Positions 11,801 to 26,800 are shown, numbered from the stretch's first letter. The stretch is 64,000 nucleotides of DNA from Yponomeuta sedellus (GCA_934045075.1 OW203723.1:839501-903500), one strand, 5' to 3'. Numbers and translations are program-made. The notes: generated by a model not told the origin, from the sequence alone.

Positions 11801-14800
11801 CGACCTTTTGTATTTTTTTTTTGGCTGGCTTGTGGTGTCGGCCTAGAGAATAGCACCAACCCAAATTCTTCCCGCGGGCGTCGTAAAAGGCGGCTAAGGG
11901 ACAAACCGGGGAGGAGGCAGCAGCGCCCCTGCATAGAACTCCACCAAACTGCGATCCTCACCCCGCGTACCCAGCGTTGGGATCAAGGGCAATTCCTCCT
12001 AATGATGGCTTAACCTATGTTCATGAATAAACTATTGTGCTTCTGATACTCACGATAGGATTCAAAATGTATTTCTCTACAGATACAGTGTCGAGCAGTT
12101 TGCCACAAAGGACAACGAGGTGGTGGGCTACCTCAACATCTCGGCCGTGCGCTCAGAAGACGGGGGCTTGTACACTTGCAGGGCTGCCAACTCGCTCGGG
12201 GAAGTGTCACACACCTCACGGCTTAACATCTATGGTATGGGGGTTTCAGTGGAGAAGATTTGAAAAGAACCAAAGGCGTTGCCTAGGCGGCGAGGCGTTG
12301 CGGTGGAAGCGCTCGTGGCCTAGTCGAACCGAGTGATTTGATTCAATCACTTGAGTTAAGCAACAACAGGCGCGGTCAGGTGGAGGATGGGTGACCGTCC
12401 CGTGACTACCGCTTGTGGCATTTTTCCGAGCGCTTCCGTGCTTCGCAAGGCACGTTAAGCCGCTGGTGCCGGCTGTCAAGTAATGGCAGTCGTTAAGCCA
12501 TGTCAGAGGCTTTATGGGCGGCTTGATAACTTCCGACAGTAAGGCCCGCCACTGCCTCACAATCCTCCACCAACCCGGACTGGGCCCCCGTGGTGGAGTA
12601 TGGCCTAACCTTCCTGCGATGCGGGAAGATACCCGTGCCCCAGCAGTGAGGACATACAAGGGGTGATATCGAAGGCGTTGAGGTGACAGGGATGAAACCG
12701 TTGACAAGTAGCACTGGATATGATAGATTTATGCTAGCCATTAGGTGTATTTTTGTCGGGTATTATTTCATGTTTGTGATATCTCACAGATCCTGGTTAT
12801 CCTTGTTACCAATCACACTCTAGGTCCGTAGTAGTAAAACATTCTTACAGTTGAGACAAAACTATTTGTGATGATTATAATTCCCGAGTGGTCTCGCCTA
12901 CCCAATTATCTTCAATTCAAGGTCAATCTTTTTTTATTAGACCAACTTTTTTCTTTTATTCAATCTATACCCAAAATTTTTTTTTTTACGTAGCCTCTAT
13001 GTTTGTGTCCCACTGCTGGGCAAAGGCCTCCCCCAATTCAGTCCAGAGTTTCCTGTCCTGGGCCACCACAGACCACTCCGGCAGATGGTTGTCGAGATCA
13101 TCTCTCCACCGTCTTCTAGGCTGGCCTCGATTACGATGTCCATCGTGTGGCACCCACTCGGTGGCGAGTTTCGCCCACCTGTCCGGGTGCATACGACTGA
13201 CATGACCAGCCCAGCTCCACTTCAGTTTCGCCGTCTGGACACCCACATCGATTATATTATACCCAAAATTAAAATAAAATAATAATAATTTCTGTGTGGT
13301 ATCGGCTTAGAGAATAGCACCAACCCAAATTCTTCCCGCGGGTGTCGTACAGGCGACTAAGGGACACAAACTAGGGGGTGGGCAGCAGCGCCCCCTGCAG
13401 TACAATTCCACCAAACTGCGATCCCCAACCCGCACACCCGGCGTGGGGATTTTGGGCACTACCCCCCAATGATGGCACAACCTTGCGCAATGGCGCTCAT
13501 TAGGGGAGGGCTATGTCCAGCAGTGGACTAATATAGCCTGAAGAAGAAGAAGAAAATAAAATAAAACTTTTTGCAATCGTCTTTCCACAAGCCCAATTTC
13601 TGAGGCAAGACCGATGAACTTGATTAACTAATTATCATCCTTGGCAGGCCCACCATACGTCCGATCCATCGGACCAGTAAGAGCGGTAGCTGGCAGAGAA
13701 CTCATTCTCTACTGCCCTTACTCTGGCTACCCCATCAGGTAAGTTCCTTTAATCATTCCTGTTTGTTGCATTCTTCAGTTTAGATTCTTAATACGGCCTT
13801 ATTCTACTAACTAAAAATTAATGTGATCATCACCATCATCAGCTCACGGGTTAACTAAAGAAGCTTCCGAATGTTAAAACCATTTTGCTTAATTATTTTT
13901 CCTCATCGTGTCAAAATCTCCGTTAACTTCTAACATTTACTCCTAAAGACATCGTGTTTGCTAGACCAAGACGCTCTAGGTACCAGTGCTAGAGCGCATC
14001 TGGAAGTTCGATTTTGTGGTGTCAAAAACTGTTAACTGGTTGTATTAGCTTTTAGAATATACCTCGGGCTCTGGACTAGGCTTCGGTTTTCGCCAATTTT
14101 CGCCGGTTTTCGTAGTGATGATCAAGTTCTGATTTCGAAATTAAGTGTCATATTAGTTCCGATATTTCTATTACACGAATATATTAGTTAGTAGCCGAGG
14201 TGTATTCGTAAAGCTAACAAACATTTACTTTTTCCCGTCCAGTTCTGTAAAGTGGGAGCGAGACGGCAGCCCGGTAGAGTGGGACGGAGTTGGTGAGGGA
14301 GCCCTGCGTCTATCCCGAGTGGAGGCCTCGCATGGAGGCTCCTACTCCTGTGCGGTGACGGGACCTCACGGGGAGATTGCCAGGAGGGATCTGCAGCTTG
14401 TTGTTAGCAGTGAGTTTAACGTTTCATAGTCATTGTTGTCATCGTCTACTATTACACTTCCGCCTCTCTTTAGGATAGTTGGGCAAATATCAAGATTTGT
14501 GATTTGTCACAATCTTGGAAAACCTCTTGATCAATATTTATCCGTTGCCACACAAACGCTCGTACTTTTTATATAAATAAAACCCTAGATGTATTTCTTG
14601 CTACAAATTGACTCTCAGCCTATAAAGTGACCTCAAGTCATGTGCAACAGAGTAAATCTGCCTTGTGATTGGTTCGTTTAGATCCCCCCGAGATCGAGCC
14701 GTTCTCTTTCTCCGCCAACCTTCAGGAGGGCAAGCGCGCTCAGGCTAGCTGCAGTGTGACGTCAGGCGACATGCCCGTGCACTTCGCCTGGCTCAAGGAT

Positions 14801-17800
14801 GGCGCGCCCATCCCCACTAGCTTGCAGGTGAGCTGGCAGAACATCTTGAACTACATTTGTCTGCCATAACAACTGGCTATGTTGTCGATAAGCAAACTTC
14901 ACTGGTGACTAATCATTTCAATTGACTATGAGAGTGACAAGCCCAAGGTCGGCTTGCAAGTGAGCCGGCCCTTTGACTTTGCACTATAATTTTATAACTC
15001 TATTCTGCTTGATCTTGTGCATAAGATATAAGACAGAAGGGTAAAGATAGTTCGAATATTTTCGGGGCTTAATCGCGTAGTAATTTATTGCTATTTTACC
15101 TCGACGTTTTGGCGACGTTACAGTCATCGTGGTCACGAAAAGACTGATAGCTGGCACCCGGTATCTTCGGCTGATGACGTTTCAGACTACCCTCAATCAG
15201 CTATCACAAAGCACTATTAGGGTTGCGACACACTACACTGACAATGTCGGACGAATAAGCCATGCGACTTTTTTCCACTCGAACACATCTTGATGACCGG
15301 ATCCCACGTTTGCGACAGTTTGAAACCACATTCCCGATTAAAATTTTTGTGTTTCTTAATTTCAACCGCTTCACGCACAAGTCGGCTATAATAATGGCGA
15401 TCGTTGGAAAGCACCGATGGTTTGTGCAATTCTATCCAGTGGTTTGATCCTGATTCAAGAAGATGTTCCGCTATCGCTGACTCGTGACCACGATGACTGT
15501 AACGTCGTCGAAACGTCGAGGTAAAATAGCAATAAAATACTACGCGATTAAGCCCCGAAAATATTCTAACTAGAAAGGAAAAGAAACTTCATCATAACCT
15601 AGATTGAGAGCCAGAACACAATAATTTGTGAACTGAAATAGTATTTGGGTGGCACTGATTTAATTATTACTTAAAACTGTTTTTATACGGATTTATGCTC
15701 GTTTATAACATTTTTCCAACTTTCCGACGTTTCGGCACTTTTGTAAAAGTCGTGATTACTACTTTGAAGAAATACATCATGAGTGTCAGAGATCTTCATG
15801 TACCTAACTCGACGCTTGAAGTCATCAATCCGGCTCACCATATCTATACTCTCCTTGTAAATATCGTGAAGTTTGCTTAAGGCACTTAAAGTCTCTTGTG
15901 GATTAAATGAAATAACTATTACAGTGTTTGGGGAAATTTTACTGTGAATCTTCCCAAGCGCAAAATTCAAACAAAATAGAACAGCTATAATTTAAAATTA
16001 AAGGCACAGAAGCAGCAGCGCCTTCTATAAATATCTGTTTCTTGACATACAGTTTACATTTATTTTACTAAGATCCACTTGCACTACGCCGTAAATCTTG
16101 ATTTAAAACAATTTAAACGGAATTCTCAGTACAACAAACTAGCGAAATTGTACTAAACCTAGATTTAAGGGAACTGTGCATTCTATTTTTAAACTCAATT
16201 CTCGATTGGACATATCACGGAAATGTGAATCTAGCGACCTGTCCAAATTATTCAAGATAGCTAGCTCATCTCACACAAGAGCCGTCCCTCATGCGTGAAT
16301 GAGCAAACGTGGAAGATTAAAAGCACAACTTGGTTGCGTAGGTCGAAGAGCGAGCCGCGGAATTTTTCAGCAACCTTGTATTCAAAGAGGTGTCGGCCCA
16401 CCACAGTGGACAGTACACTTGCGTGGCGTCCAACTCCGCCGCTAAAGTTAACTATACTGCGGAGCTCGTGGTCAAAGGTAACAAGTGGATGTGACAGCAC
16501 CCAGCACTAAGCACCGCACCGCCTGCACTAGTCATGCTTGTCATGAGCACTGGATTTTGTGATATTATTGCGTACCCAATCATCTTTTTCATTTTATCGG
16601 AAAAAGTAAACGAAGGCTAGGAATTAATTTGGTGTAATGTATATTTCTGCCTCGTGAATTTATTAGCAATAATGCTTAATGGTATCACCGTTTTAAGTCC
16701 TTAAATTCATTCATTATCTTTTTAGCAATACGGAGTCATAGTCGCAATGGTGATCCACTTAAAGGTTATTCCTAAAAATTTCGAATAATATCACAAGCAA
16801 TTCTTGTAAATACACGGAGTCTTTGAAATGCATAGTAATTCAATAGAGTCATATTAGTCCGGTAATGGTCGTTTCATCAACCCGTGGTACTTAACTCGGC
16901 ACCTCGCGCGATTCGATCTTCTTTGCGAGAGATGCCATTTAATTTGCGCGGGTCATACCACTGGAATTACATTCTACTCCTGTTGCTTTGTAAACTACCA
17001 AATTGAGGCAAAGAACAACCATTGTCGTGGTTATATCATTCTGTTGAAAAACTTGTAAAGGTGCAAAACTCTTTACACCATTTTTTAATAATCGTTGACT
17101 AGATTTGACCATTTTTAATAAAGTAGTCAGATCTAAAGAAAGGCCAATGAGACGAGACAAAGAATGTAAACAAACGGACCGTTACTGAGTTACATTGCGA
17201 TAGTGAGCGATTATTATCTCTGTCCTTGTCACACGTATGCGGCAATGGCGTCATTTGATCGACGACAGCTGTCGTTGCGTATTTCGTGGTACAGGAAAAT
17301 TTTCAGTACGGCAGTTGTCAACATTTGGTGTCATCCGCCATTTTGTGAACCATAATAGTTCATTCCTGTTTAGATTGCGTTCGAAGTGATACGAGGACAA
17401 TTTTTATAGCCATATTAACAACATGATTGATGTTGTTAATATGAATACTATGGATAGTTATGTCATAAATACGGCTGATTTGTACTCTTCCGGTGAATCA
17501 TGTTTGACTAATACAGATGACAGCGATTAGAATAGGAAATCCGAAATTTGTATAACCATAATTTATTGAAATAAAAATGTTTTGAACCCCGGAAACTTTG
17601 TTTACATTCTTTATCTCGTCTCATTGGCCTTCCTTTAGTCAACGTGTGAGGTGGTAATGATAAAAAAATGAGGGAAATGGAGGATTTCAAAATGTGTGAC
17701 ATAATTTAAATATTTGAAAATGATAGATAGAAAATGAAATATAAAAAATGGTGTAAAGAGGTTTGCACCATTACAAACTGTGTAAGTATTAGACTCTATG

Positions 17801-20800
17801 ACCTGGAAGCTTCCACCAACATTGTCGGATACCTAGCTTAAGCACAGCACAGACTAGCACCAGCACTGAAATGTAGCACTTTTTTCTTTCATTCGAATTG
17901 CTATACATTTTCCCCTTCAAAATGTCGCTTTGAATTATCAAAAAAATCACTTGTGTTTTCGTTTTTGTTTTGGTCAGCGTTGGATTACAGATGGCTAATG
18001 GAACGGGTAACTTTTTTCATTAAAATTGTTAATTGCTCAAAGCTAAATTATAATGGTAATTTCACGATAAAAGAAAGTTAAGAGTCTTTAATTCTCGGTT
18101 TCTGCTTTGGATTTTTATACACAACCAACCAACAGTATTATTAAGGAATTTATGAGCGCAGCGTCGTTGTTAACTACAGCACTAACCATATTGATAGGTA
18201 CTTCCTAGACTTGATTAAATACCTACATTTATGGTTAAGATTTTTTATGGCAGCTCTGGAACAGGTAACCTAGAACTATAATGATTTATGTAAATATCAA
18301 CAGGTTTAATGTCAACTTACTAAATAGCTTTAAAGTACAAAAAACTTTTTCAACTTTAGCTCAGTTTGATAAGTCAAAAATAGAAGGACTCTTAAGTTAC
18401 ATTCAGACACAAATGGTTATTGCAACTCTGCCATAGGCGACAACTTAGTGCTATCCACTAAAGCAATTATCCACAATTATTCACAAAAAAAGCACCTGCA
18501 TTATAACGTGCCGATCATGTGCGGGCGCCACGATATCAGTCTAAAACAGTACTTAAATATATAAGGCTAGAGTCTACCCGGTGAAGCACGGTATCAATTT
18601 ACGAACCCTCGCTATTGGCCGTGACAGGTGGGCGTGCTTTTTTGCGCTCGTATTGTAACGTGGGATTGTAGATAGAAAATTCTTTATTGTACACAGAAAT
18701 TACAGTAACAGAAATAAAAAAAATATAGTACAATTGGCGGCCTTGTTACTAAAAGTAACTATTAATTTAGTTTGGACCATTACGCTCGCACGTCTCATGT
18801 CTATTGTCTCTATCAACCCTTTGAATGTATACACTACCAGGGCACGGGTCTTTTTATGCATGGCAGGAAGGTAAGGACATGTTTCTTTCCGGGCCAAGCC
18901 CGGATTGGTGGAGGATTATAAGACAGTGGCGAACCTTCCTGTGAGAAGTTATCAAACCGCCCGTAAGGCCTCTGACATGGATTTACGACTGCCATGACAT
19001 GACAGCCGGGACCAAAGGCTTAACGTGCCTAGCGAAGCACGGAAGCGCTCGGAAAAAATGCCGCTAGCGGTAGTCACGGGACGGTCACTCATCCTGCACC
19101 TGATCGCGTCATTTGTTGCTTAACCCTAGTGATTGAATTCAATTACTTGGTTTGGCTAGGCCACGAGCGCTTCATGGCTACGGGTGGCATGATTTCAATC
19201 TAAACGAAGTTATTTGCTACAATCAACTACACAAACGTAGAATAACGTGATGAGTTTGTTAGCAGCCCGTTGTTCGCACGTTTCCGGGCTTTTTTGGCTC
19301 GTTTATTTTATTTTAAGGTTTATTTTAATGTATACCATATCGCCCACACTTCGCCAGCTCATTTTAGTGAAGATATTTCCTTTATTTGTATGTTCTGAAA
19401 CGCACAAGAGTGGCGAGTCGCGAGATTTTGCGCGATGCGACGCGAAAATTTAAAAAGAAAAATCGAAAGAATCTTGTTGCGAATCTTATTGTTTTGTTAA
19501 AACATTAAATTCCACGCGTGTATTATCATTTATTAGTAAAACTCGCCCGCACGCGTTGCGTCAAGTAAATTTGTGTCTAATTGCAACTTTAGATATCAAT
19601 CAATTCAAAAATTCCTTAATGTACAAAACAGGGGTTTGCACAAAGGCAAACTTAATAATAATAAGTTATCGAATTACATATCTCCATAAAGTTGTAACTA
19701 ACGCCAGTCCTTTTCCACGCACGCTGCAGTATCCCCCAAGTGGGTAGTGGAGCCGAAAGACGAATCGGTTTTGGCTGGAGAGCCGCTGGCGCTGCACTGT
19801 CAGACCACTGGGTCACCGCTGCCACAAGTCACGTGGCTCAAGCAAAGAGGTAAGTTAAGTACTAAGAATTATTTTCTTACACTCGTTGCCCCCGTAATTT
19901 TGTGCTGCAGGAAGTTGGTAATCCTTAGGTACACAGTATCACCATGCGATTAAAAAACTATTCATTTTTTCGGCCAGGTTCAGCATACATGTCAAAAGGA
20001 CTAAACGAAAAAATGGGAAACGACGAAACAATACTAGCTTTCCTTTAAATGTAAAACAAGATGAGAGATATTTCAGATCGTGAAATGTCTTTTAAAGATA
20101 TAATTATGAATTACAGCCGACAACGTTTATTTTCATCGCATTGTGCCCAAAGCTGAATAGAGGCGCGCCTTTAAATGTTTCAAGATTAGCTCGGACAAAA
20201 GTTCATCCATTCATCTCCTTCTCTTTTAGGAGGTGCGGGCAGCGACTTCGTCCCACTGGTAAACCTAGGCGCGCGCTTCCAGTTGCTAGGCAACGGCTCG
20301 TTGTGGATGGAGGCAGCGCTGCCATACGACGAGGGCCACTACATGTGTCGCGCCGAAAATGGCGTGGGAGCCCCGCTTAGCAAAACCATATTTGTAGCTG
20401 TCAATGGTAAGAAACAGTTTGAGTCAGAAAGCTCTAAGGCAGACAGATGTTTCTTCTTCTTCTTCAGGCTATATTAGTCCACTGCTGGACATAGCCCTCC
20501 CCTAATGAGCGCCATAGCGCAAGGTTGTGCCATCATTGGGGGGTAATGCCCATAATCCCCACGCTGGGCATGCGGACAGACAGATGTTTGTTACAATTTA
20601 ATTTGAAGACCAAAACTGTTGCAAATTTGCAAGGCTGTAGGCAGAATTTTGCGGAGAAAGAAGCTCGGAGCGGGCCGATAACTGAAGACAAATGCCAAAC
20701 GGGATAAACGAGGCGCGGCGAGGTTAGAGTTATTCAAATAATATTTCAGACGCATATCATTCTAATTATATTCGTAAGTACTTTTGACAAAGGCACTTAC

Positions 20801-23800
20801 GAATGGAGTATGAGTTGACAAAGGAGGATAACCCAGGCGCGCGTTCCCTAGTCTTAAAAAGTACCCTAACAACAAAGATACTGAAATTTCTCAATGGAAT
20901 AATCTTAGGGCAGATTAGAAGAAAATCTGGTTATTTCTGATCGACTGTATGTCTCTGCGAAATGTCATAGTGTCGTGATGGTATGATAGTACGTGGTAAC
21001 GAAGTTAGGATCGTGTAGACCAGATAAATTCCTGTTTTATGTGTATGCGTGGGTTTGTGTGTGAGGGTGTGTTTGTGTGTGTGTATTTTTACACACACAG
21101 GGAGATAGAGAGAAAGACACAGTATGTGTATTGAAGTACTGTGAGAGGACAGATTACATTAGTAGTGATAGTAAAGTAAGTGAAAGTAGTTCTTATTTAT
21201 TTGTTACGTATTTAAGCATGTCCTAGAGTGAGCGTCATTCATAGTCTTTCATTATTATAGAAAAATGTATAAACAACTAAGAACTACGTCTGAAGAGCTT
21301 TGCATCCCCACAGAGCCGGCGCGTTTCGAGCTGACGTCACATAACACGACGGCGCGGCGCGATGCGGCCGCCACGCTGCAGTGCGACGTGCGCGGAGACG
21401 CGCCCATCCGCGTGCAGTGGCTGCACAACTCTGACCAGCTATCCCTCAACACTTATAGGTAACGCCGTGGGCCACCACCATTCCACCTCGCCCCTTATGA
21501 CGCCCAAACCACATGCTGAGTCGGGGACGCCTCAAACAAAAAAAAAAAACAAACACGTGACCATCACTAGGAAACTACTGGACAGCCATAAGTGACCTTC
21601 GACCTCAACACTTATAGGTAATGCCGTGGGCCACCATCATTTGCCACCAACATTCGACCTCGCGTCTTATAGGTAACCCAGACCACCTGCTGAGACGGGG
21701 ACGCCTCAAACAAGAAGAAACATGCGCGCGGTTGACCATCAGTAGGAAAGTACTAGACAGCCATCATTAACCTTCGACCTCAACACTTAGCTATCATTGG
21801 CCACCATCATTCTACGTCACTACTTATAGGTAACTCCTAGCTGAAATGCTGCTGTGCTGAGGATGCCTCCAGCAAGAATAAACACGTCCCCGCGTGACCA
21901 TCACTATGAAAGTACCGGATAGCCATCATAGACCATAATCATTAGACCTCAAAAGTTATCGGTAACGCCGTGGTCCGCCATCATTGGTCACTATCATTCG
22001 AAGTCACCACTTATAGTTAAGGCCTAGCCGACCACCTGCTGTGTCAGAAATACCTGAAACAAGAAGAAACACCTGCCCGCGTGACCTTCACTAGGAAAGT
22101 ACCGGACAGCTATCACGGATCTTTGACCTACACGTATAGGTAACGCCTAGCAGACCACCTATTTTACCGGGGATGCCTCAAACAAGAAGAAATATATTAT
22201 TATGCCCGCATGGGATTAGAAAGATACCGAAAGTACCGAACAGTCATCATGGTCATCATCATTCAACCTCAATACTTATAGGCAACTACGTGGGCCTAGT
22301 TGGCAGCCTGATGTGGGATGCAGCAAAAAGACGATTTACTAGGAAAGCATGGAAAAGTAACAGACTGCCATCACTTACCTGTTTTACGTTGGACAACGGT
22401 ATGGGTTTTCCGCCTATTATGGTCAAGGGTGCGATTTGTCAAAATACCCTGTTGGTCTAAGGTGGCTTTGGTCAAATTACGTTTGTCAAAAGTGCAATCC
22501 ACAGTGTGTTATGTAACCCAATTTGGTTTCTTCTCATTTTCAAAACAAACAAGCTTGCAATGAAGCCATGGTCCTGAACTCTGTAAACCTCCTACAGAGA
22601 CCCTAATTTGAATAAGACTAAGAATAAAAGTTTATCGAAAATGCAATCCACAGTGTGTTAAGTAACCCAATTTGGTCTCTTCTCGTTTTCAAAACAAACA
22701 AGCTTGCAATGAAGCCATGGAGTTGAACTCTGTATATTTCCTACACAGACTCTAATTTGAATAAGACAATTCTCAGCTGGGCTGGCGTATCCTAATTTGA
22801 ATTGTCAATTAGTACACTGATCAGCGTTTTTACTTATTTTGCTATCTGTCTTAGGGCCGATTCGACCAAACTATTTATGCTTGGTATAAGTGCTAATCTT
22901 GGAATAAATCGAGAAATTCTCTTGTTAAATTCTAGATTTATTCCAAAGCACTTATACCAAGCATAAATAGTTTGGTCGAATCGGCCCTTAATGCAGTACT
23001 TTAAACCCACTAATTTAATCAGTTGAATTCCTTCAAAAATAGAGTCTGTGATCAATTTACCTACATATACGAGTATAAAGTTTTGACTTGTCTTTCTTTT
23101 CTTCCAGATTAAGCATCTCCGAAGCAAAGACTGATAGTGGTTTAAGGTCCCAGTTATACATTAGTAGAGCCGACCGGCAGGACTCCGGCGTGTACAAGTG
23201 CCAAGCGGTCAACGCCTTCGGGCACAGCGACCACTACATCTACCTTTCCGTCCAAGGTTAGTGCACAGTCATGCTCATTTCTAACAGACATTAGCGTATT
23301 AAGTTATATTGCAGTGCCCTTATAAGGTGTCATGTACCTCTTAAATTACATATACGAACTGTAATAACACTTGATTATGGCAGTAAAGGAATCTGAATCT
23401 ATATTATTTTCGGAAAAGCCTACGATACCGAATCCACGTTTTGTGTAGTTATAATATAATTATTATAGTAACTCAACATAGTGGAATGAGCCTAGACAAT
23501 TCTTGGTTGGAGAGTGCCCACCTGGTTCGCTCCCCTAATTTCATTAGACTACCGAAGCTAGCCGTTTTGAACTAATTTTGGTCGTTTGTTAGACTAATCT
23601 GAAAGGACTTCACATTTCACTTAAACTATATGAGCCAACCCGGACTTGGGCCCCCGTGGTGGAATATGGCCTAACCTTCCTGCAATGCAGGAAGAGACCC
23701 GTGCCACAGCAGTTGGGACATACAGGGTTGCAATCGATCGATCGATATGAACGTGGAAGCATCATCGCACTATAACCGTTGTTAATGCTTGATGCCCAGA

Positions 23801-26800
23801 AGCCTCACACTCTACTCAGCTAGGAGTACAAAACATAAGAAAGAAGAAAAAGGAAAACACTTAGTAGTATGCTTACCAGCCTTGGTTCTACTTTTGCTTT
23901 TAGCTAACAGGCGTCGCGCACACACCTGACGCCTATGTACGCTTCTGCATCTACATAAATAAAATTTAAAGTCCTAACTGACTGACTCACTCATCACCGC
24001 CCAGCCCAGGCCGTTCGACCTAGGAAGCTGAAATTTTGCACACAGGGTATAATGTAGGCAAGGAATAAGACCGGATTTTTTTAAATTCAACCCCTAAGGG
24101 AGCGAAAAGGGTTGCCAAAATTTGTATGGAGGTATAAAGAATGTCTAATTTTCTTGAAATTTAAAATAAATACTCTTCAACACAGTTGATTAAACACGTT
24201 TTCCCCGTTATTCTAAATTTAACCCTTAAGGGAGTGAACGGGATTGCAAAAAAAGTCCAGGCGGACGGGGTCGCGGGCAAAAGCTAGTATAATGTAATAC
24301 AGGTAGTTTGCGTGCTTCAAAAAAATGTGTGTCTAGAAAAGTCAAGAAACAATTATTTTTCCTCACTCACAGAGAAGCCAGACACGCCTCACTCGCTGGC
24401 CGTGACGGAGATCCAGTCGCGCGCCGTGCGCCTCTCCTGGAGCCAGGGCTTTGACGGCCACTCACCCTTGCTGGGCTACCGGCTGCAGCGGGCGACACTG
24501 GGTGCTGGAGCGCTAAGGCCTGAGCGTTGGGCTCACGCAGTTACGTTAAACATTTCGCTGCAACATCATCAGAATCACCATGACGTCATGTGAGTGTTTG
24601 TTACCCAACACAGGAGCTTTAAAATGAATTTGAACCAGGCTACAGTTTCTTGAAGTCAGGGTTTTGATTTGTCTTATGGCAGATTTGGTGATCAAATACA
24701 TAGTCTCATCATAATGTCCTGTGAGTGTTTGACGACTATTTACTACAGGATCCGTTAAAGGAATTGTAGCCAGAGTTTCTCTGGCCAACCACCTGTGCTG
24801 AGCTACATGCTCATGCGGGTGAGGCTAGTTGTTGATGTATTTAGGCCTTAAACTATTATCATCGACCCGAAACTGCAAAAAATAACCTATAAAACCCCCA
24901 GGTCTTGGATGTTTACATGCTTGTCATGTCGCTCTTTCTGGTTCCCACGACACAGAGTATCCTAGTGTGGAGCCAGAAGCAATGTATGTGCCTGTTTGTA
25001 AATGTTTGTTATGCTATCCGGTGTAGAATCCGTAAAATAGTCCGAAGGACGCCCACTTGTCAACTCCCAAGAGTAAAACAAAAAGGCGATTTGCATCTGC
25101 TGTCAGCAGTAACAAACAATAAATAGACTATACTATTTTTATTTTTAATGCACTAACCCGTGCTAAGTACAAATTTAAAAACCTATTTAGAGGCTAAAAA
25201 TTTCACCCATGCCGGGATTTGAACCCGCAACCTCTGGCTATCCGTGCCAGCGCTCTACCAATTGAGCCAATGGGCGACTCACCGGCATCAGTGAAATTTC
25301 GAACCTCTACACTATTCTCTGTATTACGTACAGGCAGCGACATCTGGCTTAAGCAAATTACATCACTTACAGCCCCGACTACCTACTTTGCAGTTAGGTT
25401 TTACATCGGATCGGGGCTGTAAGTGATGCAATTTGCTTAAGCCAGATGTCGCCGCCTGTACGTAATACAGAGAATAGTGTAAAGAGGTTCGAAATTTCAC
25501 TGATGCCGGTGAGTCGCCCATTGGCTCAATTGGTAGAGCACTGGCACGGATAGCCAGAGGTTGCGGGTTCGAATCCCGGCATGGGTGAAATTTTTAGCCT
25601 CTAAATATGTTTTTAATAAATAGACTGTTTGAAAAAGTATTCTATTGTTAACCCTTTTTTATTATATTATGTTCTCTTTTCTGAGAGATCTTGAGAAATA
25701 ATTAAACACTCTGCTGTCCCCAGGTTAACAAAGAAGGGTTCTCAGCACTACGAGGCGCTGGTGGGTGGACTACAGCCGCATACGGCATACATGCTGCGCC
25801 TGGCCGCACTCAACCAGATCGACGCCAGCGGCTACACCGAGCCCGTCGTCGTCAAGACGCAGGAGGAAGGTTAGCTTTGGCTCCTCTACTTGCGATGTTA
25901 CAGGTTGCATTACTCTGGGGCTCAGTAAGCATCAAACAGTTAGACAACACGATGCCCTATTAAATATGTAACAGTATTTTTAAAACTTTGTGCGGATTTC
26001 AAAATATATCCAAGTTTAAGTAGCATACGATCACGTTAGTTGGCTGTCGACAGTTACGTCATGGAGACATCAAATTAAAGCTTCATTTTCATAAAGCTTA
26101 AAGAAGGATAAATAGAATACAGAGACGATTTGATAGCACGATGACAATCGTAGCTTGTAATTTTTATTCCATTTCAACACAGTCGGTAGCTTTATGACAA
26201 CTTAGGAAGCGCTCGTGGCTTAGTGGAACCGAGTGAATGGAATCGGTCAAACAACAACAGGCGTGGTCAGGTGCTGGATGTAAACTCGTTAATACATCCC
26301 GTGACTACCACTAGTGGCATTTTTTCCCAGTTAAATCTTTGTTGCCGGCTGTCATGTAATAGCAGTCGTTAAGTCAGTCAGAGGCGTTTTAGGCGGCTCG
26401 AAAACTTCTGACAGTAAGGCGCGCCACTGTCTGATAATCCTACAACAACCCGGACTTGGGCCCCGTGGTGGAGTATAGTCTAAACTTCCTGTGATGCAGG
26501 AAGCGACCAGTGCTCCAGCAGTAGAGACTAACAAAAGGCTGACATCATCAATGTCTTAAGTTGATCGTAGAAAAAATGGTGCTTAATTTTTAAACACATG
26601 CTTACAGCCCCTTCGGAGCCCCCTACTGGCGTGCAGGTGTCGGCTGGCGCGGCGGGGGAGCTGCTCGTGTCGTGGCGGCCGCCGCCGCGCGAGGCCTGGC
26701 ACGGCGAGCTGCTGGGCTACACCGTCACGTGTGTGGAGCTCAGCCACGGCGGGGCGCCGCTGCCCAACACCACCAGGTCAGCGGCTAGAGCTGCATGCAC

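Noticed and set aside
14950..14985. A second Ig7 exon end (GGCTTGCAAGTGAGCCGG resembles the exon 6 donor)
   Set aside because: Only about 18 bases match; no Ig coding sequence precedes it.
24578..24586. CRE palindrome TGACGTCA at the end of the FN1 exon as a regulatory site
   Set aside because: It is coding sequence before a donor, and a single 8-mer is expected by chance in 64 kb.
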